Origin: an uncultured Collinsella sp.
Lineage (GTDB): Bacteria > Actinomycetota > Coriobacteriia > Coriobacteriales > Coriobacteriaceae
Reading direction: 5' to 3'
Length of the DNA: 42,152 nucleotides
Assembly: GCA_958415625.1 (NCBI GenBank)
Contig: CATYZI010000019.1
Span: 1 to 42,152 of the forward strand
Below the pieces are notes generated by a model that worked only from the letters and a program-made list of their open reading frames with translations, searched no databases and was not told the DNA's origin. Within the stretch, counting starts at the first letter, position 1; the number at the start of each line of letters is the position of its first letter. Both the position numbers and the translations under genes were made by a program. This document shows positions 36,182 to 42,152 of the stretch, one piece after another.

Positions 36182-36294
36182 AACCTATGACCGCACCCAA
36201 CCCCTACCGTTTGCCGAGCAATAGGGTCGCAATCGCCGCCAACCATGTACTATGTACGGGCATTGTCCAAACCTGCAACTCAAAGGATTCCATC

Positions 36295-36984
36295 TTGCCC
36301 GTCGTCGCCGCTATGACCGTTACCTCACACGCCACGGATGCCATGGTCGCTATCCCATTTTGGCTCGAGATGTTCGCCGTTGTCGCGGCATCGATCTCGG
36401 GCGTGCTGGTCGCGCGCGAGCACAAGCTCGACCTGGTGGGCGCGGTCGCGCTCGCGGTAGTCTGCGGTCTGGGCGGCGGTCTTTTGCGCGATATGACGCT
36501 CCAGGTCGGCAACGTCTACATCCTCAACCAGCCCATGGCACTACCGCTCTCCATCGCCACAGCCGCCATCATCTATATCTTCCCGGCAATCGTCGATAAG
36601 CCCGAAAAACTCATTCCCCTGCTCGACATCATCTCGGTCGGCATCTATGCAGCAACCGGCGCGGACAAGGCGTTGGTGTACGGATTTGCGCCCGCCGTAT
36701 GTATCATGATGGGCTTCTTTACCGCCGTGGGCGGCGGCATGCTGCGCGACGGCTTTATGGGCGTGGTCCCGGGCATTTTCCAACGCACCAACTTCTATGC
36801 CATCGCGGCCATCGCCGGATCGGCAAGCTATGTAGCCCTCGTCATGAGCGGCCTCATGAGCAATGTTGCCGCGCTGGTCGTATGCGTTGTGGTGACCATG
36901 GGGCTGCGTTGGCTATCACTGCGCTTTGACATTAAAAGCCCTACCGAGGAAGACATCGCGCGCTTTTTGCACCGTAAAAAGTAG
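36295..36984 (+). CDS. TRIC-type / UPF0126 membrane protein
   Basis: The 229-residue protein has seven likely membrane helices built from two similar halves. Each half carries the family motif, GLGGGLLRDMTL in the first and AVGGGMLRDGFMG in the second, as in the UPF0126 family, whose bacterial members are related to trimeric intracellular cation channels. Some members were earlier thought to carry glycine. The best ribosome binding site (AAAGG) lies eight bases before a TTG at 36295; an ATG at 36313 is the alternative and has no such site. Longer in-frame starts reach back into the palindrome at 36112-36181. Confidence 0.88.
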   Translation: MPVVAAMTVTSHATDAMVAIPFWLEMFAVVAASISGVLVAREHKLDLVGAVALAVVCGLGGGLLRDMTLQVGNVYILNQPMALPLSIATAAIIYIFPAIVDKPEKLIPLLDIISVGIYAATGADKALVYGFAPAVCIMMGFFTAVGGGMLRDGFMGVVPGIFQRTNFYAIAAIAGSASYVALVMSGLMSNVAALVVCVVVTMGLRWLSLRFDIKSPTEEDIARFLHRKK

Positions 36985-37054
36985 GTAGCACAGCACAACC
37001 CCTCGAAATGCAACCGAGAGATTCTTTTAGAGCGCCCGCGCGTTGGGTACCCTG

Positions 37055-37077
37055 TTAGATACCTGTCGAGTATCTAA
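37055..37077. promoter_or_regulatory. Perfect dyad upstream of the bactofilin-like gene
   Basis: TTAGATAC (37055-37062) and GTATCTAA (37070-37077) form a perfect 8-bp inverted repeat with a 7-base spacer. It ends two bases before the AAGGAT ribosome binding site. It looks like an operator for a dimeric regulator, or an RNA hairpin that limits translation. Confidence 0.6.
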
Positions 37078-37090
37078 CGAAGGATCCACT

Positions 37091-38236
37091 ATGCCTTGCA
37101 ACCAAGTACCGTCGATCCGGCGCCACAAAGCGCAGGCCCGCATCACCATCCTATTCGCGCTGATTGCGCTCGCGCTCACCGCACTTCCCACGGTGTCGTT
37201 CGCCGGCACCGACACCGCGGGAAACGTGCTCGCAACCGAAGTTGACTCAACTCCGTCCGGTATCGAAGGCGACCTGTACTGGGCCGGCCAAAGTCTCAAC
37301 CTAGACGACGCCTCCATCGGCCGCGATATTATCGCGGCGGGTGAGAACCTGTCGATTCGCGATTGCACCGTAGGCGGCGCCGTTCGTCTGGCGGCACGCA
37401 CCATCGATATCGCCAAAACCGCAATCGATGGCAGCGTCACGGTGGCCGGCCAGCACGTCGTGCTCGACACCGGCAGCACCGCCAACTGTTTTTACGCGGC
37501 AGGCGAAACGGTCGCCCTGCGCGGCTCCGCCAAATCGGCGGCGCTTGCCGGCGACACCGTAACCATCGACGGCACCGTCGATGGCGATGTTGAGGTCTGG
37601 GCCGACAAGCTCATCCTGGGTAAAAACGCCCGCATCACCGGCACGGTGAACGCCCACGTCTCACAGGACCCCGAGCGGGCCGAGGGCGCCCAGGTCGGAG
37701 CTCTCAAGATCGACCGGACCGAGAACGAGAACACCTCTACGGCCAACGACATTATCGGCGGCATCGTTGCCGCGGCGCTTTCCACCTGCTTTGTCGCCAT
37801 CCTGCTTGAGCTTGTCTTTCCACGCGCAACCGCCAGCGCTGCCGGCATGCTCCATCAGCGTCCCATGCCGCTGTGGGTAAGTGGTCTTCTGGGCACGGTC
37901 GCCGTCGCTCCCGCCGTGCTGCTGCTCATCATCTCGATTGCAGGCCTGTCGCTCGCCGCCGCCCTCATGTGCGGCGTCATCGGCATCGCTTTGGTCTCGG
38001 CGGCATTTACGGGCACCGCGGTCGCGCGCATGGTCGGACACAACCAAAACCGCTACGCCATGGCCGCCGTGGGCGGTATCGTCGCGGGCGCACTCACGGC
38101 ACTTCCTCTTATGGGCAACTTTGTCAGCGGTGTAGCCTTCGTCTTCACGCTCGGCTACGCCATCCAGATCATCTGGCGCAACGCCCACCTCAAGCCGCAG
38201 CAGCCGGCTAACACGCCAGGACTCCCCACCGCCTAG
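37091..38236 (+). CDS. Membrane protein with bactofilin-like beta-helix domain
   Basis: The 381-residue protein starts with a basic N-terminus and a signal peptide or anchor (ITILFALIALALTALPTVSFAG, about residues 19-40). The next ~130 residues have the short-period repeats of a bactofilin-like beta helix (SIGRDIIAAGENLSIRD, IDGSVTVAGQHVVLD, IDGTVDGDVEVWADKLIL). The C-terminal half holds about four to five membrane helices. Bactofilins polymerise, but here the domain would be outside the membrane, so it is more likely a surface or envelope protein of unknown role. ATG 37091 has AAGGAT upstream. Confidence 0.85.
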   Translation: MPCNQVPSIRRHKAQARITILFALIALALTALPTVSFAGTDTAGNVLATEVDSTPSGIEGDLYWAGQSLNLDDASIGRDIIAAGENLSIRDCTVGGAVRLAARTIDIAKTAIDGSVTVAGQHVVLDTGSTANCFYAAGETVALRGSAKSAALAGDTVTIDGTVDGDVEVWADKLILGKNARITGTVNAHVSQDPERAEGAQVGALKIDRTENENTSTANDIIGGIVAAALSTCFVAILLELVFPRATASAAGMLHQRPMPLWVSGLLGTVAVAPAVLLLIISIAGLSLAAALMCGVIGIALVSAAFTGTAVARMVGHNQNRYAMAAVGGIVAGALTALPLMGNFVSGVAFVFTLGYAIQIIWRNAHLKPQQPANTPGLPTA

Positions 38237-38243
38237 CCGCCAA

Positions 38244-38276
38244 CCACCACAAAAGGGCCAGGCACCTTTGTGGTGG
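38244..38276. repeat. Hairpin with GGGCCAGG loop
   Basis: CCACCACAAAAGG (38244-38256) pairs with CCTTTGTGGTGG (38265-38276), with a one-base bulge. The tip carries GGGCCAGGCACC, a variant of the GGGAC(A/G)GG motif of other hairpins. It lies eight bases past the bactofilin-like gene. Confidence 0.6.
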
Positions 38277-38305
38277 CGCAAAGCAACCTGATCCCATTGC
38301 ACCAA

Positions 38306-38338
38306 AAAGGGCGCCGACCATTGCGGTCGACGCCCTTT
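38306..38338. terminator. Terminator of typA
   Basis: A 14-bp stem with one mismatch (38306-38319 with 38325-38338) is bounded by AAA and TTT runs, so it can serve both typA and the convergent upstream gene. Confidence 0.8.
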
Positions 38339-38365
38339 CTTATTGGCAGTTATAAGCCCCAGCGC

Positions 38366-40204
<1,839 letters not shown>

Positions 40205-40321
40205 GTAGTTCCCCTATCTTCTATCCATATACAAACGGCACGCGTATGCGGCCCGCCCAGCGATACAACGCTCAGCGGGAATATTGAGCCTTTTACCGAA
40301 AACTCGTTTATTTTAGCGATT

Positions 40322-40771
40322 TTAGATAAGAGGGGTTTCCTCACCTGCAGGTTCAGGGTCGCTCCACATAAAACCATCGCCGGCACCCATGCCCTCATAC
40401 AGCACGTATGCCGAAAAACCGCTCTCGAGCGTGGTTTCGAAGAAGCTCACGAGCAGGGCGTCGTGATAGCCGCCGTCAATTTCGACACAACCGGTGTAGC
40501 CGATGGCATAGCGGGCGATGCGGCCCAGGCCCTCGTCCTTAAGACCCATCTTGTGCTCGGAGATAAAGTTGGTGGCCGCCTCGAGGCACGCCTCCTCGCC
40601 ATCCTCATCGAGCGCCGCCAGATAACGGTTGGAAGCAGCGTCCTCGATCGCCACAACTACACCCGGATTCTCGCCGGCGGCAAGGTCGTCCAAGAACGCA
40701 CCAATCAGGTCACACACCATGGCGTCGAGCTCGGCGGAGACGTTACCGGCGTCCTGCATATCCTGTGCCAT
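40322..40771 (-). CDS. Hypothetical acidic cytosolic protein
   Basis: The 149-residue protein is acidic and has no membrane segment or signal peptide. Features include SAELDAMVCDLIGAFLDDLA near the start, NRYLAALDEDGEEACLEAAT in the middle, and GYTGCVEIDGGYHDALLVSF. The family was not recognised. GGAAGG lies upstream of ATG 40771. It lies between two conserved genes on the same strand, 30 bases from the next upstream gene, so it may be part of an operon with the genes at 40802 and 41189. Confidence 0.8.
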   Translation of the reverse strand: MAQDMQDAGNVSAELDAMVCDLIGAFLDDLAAGENPGVVVAIEDAASNRYLAALDEDGEEACLEAATNFISEHKMGLKDEGLGRIARYAIGYTGCVEIDGGYHDALLVSFFETTLESGFSAYVLYEGMGAGDGFMWSDPEPAGEETPLI

Positions 40772-40801
40772 CTTTAGACCTTCCCATCGAGTCTGGCGTC
40801 G

Positions 40802-41158
40802 TTACAGTTCTTGTGCCTCGGCAGCGATCTTGGCGGCAGCGTCGCGGGCGCGCATCATATCCATCGCGCGCTTGTCGAGTACCTTGATCTGGCTGGTCAG
40901 CATTACTGCATCGACCACACCCCAGATTACCAAGCCTGTTGAAATCGAAAACCCAAGCGCACCAACTGTACCACGAAGGCGCGAACAGATTGCCGCGACA
41001 AGGACGGAGACGACAACCATCTTGATAAACGAGCCGCGGCGCTCGCGAAGCGTGCGGGCCTGCGTCACATAGGCAATGCGAGCCGCCTCAGAAGCCTCCG
41101 AGCGCATCTGGGCTTCACGCGCGATGGCGGCCGCTTCAGCCGATACGCGGGTACCCAT
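40802..41158 (-). CDS. Hypothetical two-helix membrane protein
   Basis: The 118-residue protein has a helical, Ala/Glu/Arg-rich N-terminus (SAEAAAIAREAQMRSEASEA). Two membrane helices follow at roughly 46-60 and 65-84, with a short loop, and the tail is helical and charged. The family was not recognised. The start at 41158 has GAGAGGTC upstream. A start at 41188 would follow directly after the stop of the previous gene but has no ribosome binding site. Confidence 0.72.
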   Translation of the reverse strand: MGTRVSAEAAAIAREAQMRSEASEAARIAYVTQARTLRERRGSFIKMVVVSVLVAAICSRLRGTVGALGFSISTGLVIWGVVDAVMLTSQIKVLDKRAMDMMRARDAAAKIAAEAQEL

Positions 41159-41188
41159 CAGCGACCTCTCCGCTCGCGTGCCAGACAT

Positions 41189-41689
41189 TTAGAAGTCATC
41201 GGGGGAGAGCGTATGGACGAACTCGTCGAACTTCTCGAACTCCTGCTCGTCGTCGACATCCTCGGCGTGGGTGGAAACAGTGCCCAGGCGATTCATGATG
41301 TCGTCCTCCACAAACATGGGGGCATTGCTGCGCACGGCAAGGGCAATGGCGTCACTGGGGCGGGCGTCGATCTTGCGCTCGGCGCCATCGGCCAGTACGA
41401 CGATCGTCGCGTAGAACACCGGCGGCTCGGCGCGAACGATCTCGATGCGCTCGAGCTTGGCGCCCAGGGCGTCAACGGTATCGAGCAGCAGGTCATGGGT
41501 AATCGGGCGCTCGGCGCGGCCGCTATCGATGCCGCGGCTGATGGCAGCAGCTTCAAACGAACCAGTCTGAATGGAAAGGGAGCGCAGTGGCGCGGGCGAG
41601 TCCGATTTGCTGCTGCGCTCACGAAGCACGATAAGCGATGGCACGGGACCGGCGGCCATGACGATGGTCTCTATGTCGACACGAACCAT
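41189..41689 (-). CDS. Bifunctional nuclease family protein (DUF151)
   Basis: The 166-residue protein begins VRVDIETIVMAAGPVPSLIV and contains PITHDLLLDTVDALGAKLER, PPVFYATIVV and ARPSDAIALAVRSNAPMFVE. These are the hallmarks of the DUF151/bifunctional nuclease domain, described as having DNase and RNase activity in a plant member; bacterial function is not clear. An acidic tail (EDVDDEQEFEKFDEF) follows. GGAGG upstream fixes ATG 41689. It is the first gene of a likely three-gene unit with the two hypothetical genes downstream. Confidence 0.92.
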   Translation of the reverse strand: MVRVDIETIVMAAGPVPSLIVLRERSSKSDSPAPLRSLSIQTGSFEAAAISRGIDSGRAERPITHDLLLDTVDALGAKLERIEIVRAEPPVFYATIVVLADGAERKIDARPSDAIALAVRSNAPMFVEDDIMNRLGTVSTHAEDVDDEQEFEKFDEFVHTLSPDDF

Positions 41690-41782
41690 GGAACACCTCC
41701 GGTACGTAGCGGTTAACACGCGGCAGCCCGCCGCATTGAATAGCTATACTACCCAAACTTTCGCACAGCACACAAAATCAAA

Positions 41783-41815
41783 GTAGTTAATTTGGGACGG
41801 GGCTTTTTTGACTAC
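41783..41815. repeat. 33-nt GTAG-ended hairpin with GGGACGGGG loop (copy B)
   Basis: It begins GTAGT and ends ACTAC, and its interior holds TTTGGGACGGGGC and a T-run. It differs from copy A (10362-10394) at five of 33 positions, with the fifth stem pair changed from C-G to T-A. Its GGGGCTTTTTT (41799-41809) is also perfectly complementary to 41830-41840, part of the tRNA-Ile terminator. Confidence 0.75.
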
Positions 41816-41829
41816 CTTCAGTAGATAAG

Positions 41830-41859
41830 AAAAAAGCCCCGAGGCAACGCCCCAGGGCT
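41830..41859 (-). terminator. Terminator after tRNA-Ile
   Basis: An 11-bp stem with two mismatches (41835-41845 with 41849-41859) is followed on the minus strand by TTTTTT. It ends the tRNA-Ala/tRNA-Ile transcript. Confidence 0.78.
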
Positions 41860-41873
41860 CTTCACAGTTTTGA

Positions 41874-41950
41874 TGGTGGACCTGACAAGATTCGAACTTG
41901 TGACCTCCCGGTTATCAGCCGGACGCTCTAACCAACTGAGCTACAGGTCC
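41874..41950 (-). tRNA. tRNA-Ile(GAT)
   Basis: The acceptor GGACCTG/CAGGTCC pairs fully, the anticodon stem CCGGC/ACCGG-type arm holds GAT in its loop, and the T-arm is ACAAGTTCGAATCTTGT. CCA is encoded. An identical copy begins at 42098. Confidence 0.97.
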
Positions 41951-41954
41951 ATCA

Positions 41955-42030
41955 TGGTGGAGGTTAGGGGGATCGAACCCCTGACCTCAGGCTTGCAAAG
42001 CCCGCGCTCTCCCAGCTGAGCTAAACCCCC
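41955..42030 (-). tRNA. tRNA-Ala(TGC)
   Basis: Acceptor GGGGGTT/AACCTCC (one G-U), anticodon loop TTTGCAA (TGC), T-arm AGGGGTTCGATCCCCCT and encoded CCA. It lies four bases from tRNA-Ile on the same strand. Confidence 0.97.
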
Positions 42031-42041
42031 ACGGAGACAGT

Positions 42042-42086
42042 AATAAACACCCCAGCGGCGACTCGGCTCTCGCTGGGGTGTTTATT
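42042..42086 (-). terminator. Terminator between tRNA-Ile and tRNA-Ala
   Basis: A perfect 16-bp stem (42042-42057 with 42071-42086) ends in TTTATT on the minus strand. It lies after the upstream tRNA-Ile and before tRNA-Ala, so the latter must be read past it or have its own promoter. Confidence 0.78.
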
Positions 42087-42097
42087 GCGAAAGAAAG

Positions 42098-42152
42098 TGG
42101 TGGACCTGACAAGATTCGAACTTGTGACCTCCCGGTTATCAGCCGGACGCTC
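42098..42152 (-). tRNA. tRNA-Ile(GAT), 5' end beyond the window
   Basis: The 55 bases seen are identical to the 3' part of the tRNA-Ile at 41874-41950, including the GAT anticodon and encoded CCA. The 5' end lies outside the window. Confidence 0.95.

Noticed and set aside
41874..42152. rRNA operon spacer (tRNA-Ile/tRNA-Ala)
   Set aside because: The tRNA-Ile and tRNA-Ala pair is typical of 16S-23S spacers, but no rRNA sequence is present, each unit has its own terminator, and tRNA-Ile is repeated.

Overview
The window looks like chromosomal DNA from a gut Coriobacteriia actinobacterium, most likely Collinsella or a close relative. This is inferred from high GC, strong AGGAGG-type ribosome binding sites, and the mix of core genes with a class B sortase, a CmpB-type membrane protein and a mannose-family PTS; no database search was possible. 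Almost everything is housekeeping DNA, and most genes are on the minus strand.

Layout. 1-1353: 3' part of a DUF234-type ATPase broken by one in-frame TGA. 1397-4232: two zinc-ribbon membrane proteins in tandem. 4592-8302: purine block purF-purM-purN. 8602-9831: CmpB-like membrane protein. 9922-11905: MoaE-like protein, class B sortase and purE. 12228-13439: an AAA/DUF4143 ATPase. 13549-13887: remnant of a FIVAR-repeat surface protein. 14059-14909: MarR regulator and a small membrane protein. 15088-18937: a mannose-family PTS (IIA, IIB, IIC, IID) divergent from a GntR/UTRA regulator. 19154-23909: carA-carB. 24116-26873: ABC exporter and a membrane protein. 27115-30541: purA, purD and a Nudix hydrolase. 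30635-33939: dnaB, rplI, rpsR, ssb, rpsF. 34435-34664: two tRNA-Ser genes. 35084-36091: a PD-(D/E)XK nuclease-like gene flanked by inverted copies of a 70-nt palindrome. 36295-38236: TRIC-like channel and a bactofilin-like membrane protein. 38366-41689: typA, two hypothetical proteins and a bifunctional-nuclease-family protein. 41874-42152: tRNA-Ile, tRNA-Ala and a second, cut-off tRNA-Ile.

How the genes fit together. Five de novo purine enzymes are here in three places (purF/M/N, purE, purA/D), alongside both carbamoyl-phosphate synthase subunits, so the window carries much nucleotide biosynthesis next to replication (dnaB, ssb) and translation genes. The PTS and its divergent GntR regulator form a self-contained sugar-uptake unit.

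The most unusual material is between genes. There is (1) a dispersed hairpin family whose loop carries GGGAC(G/A)GG or a close variant, with a compensatory base-pair change between two copies; (2) three very long imperfect inverted repeats (next to purE, overlapping the end of carB, and after the Nudix gene); (3) the palindrome-flanked nuclease gene next to an inverted 25-nt copy of a tRNA-Ser 3' end. These suggest REP-like or cassette-type mobile DNA, but mobility is inferred and not shown.
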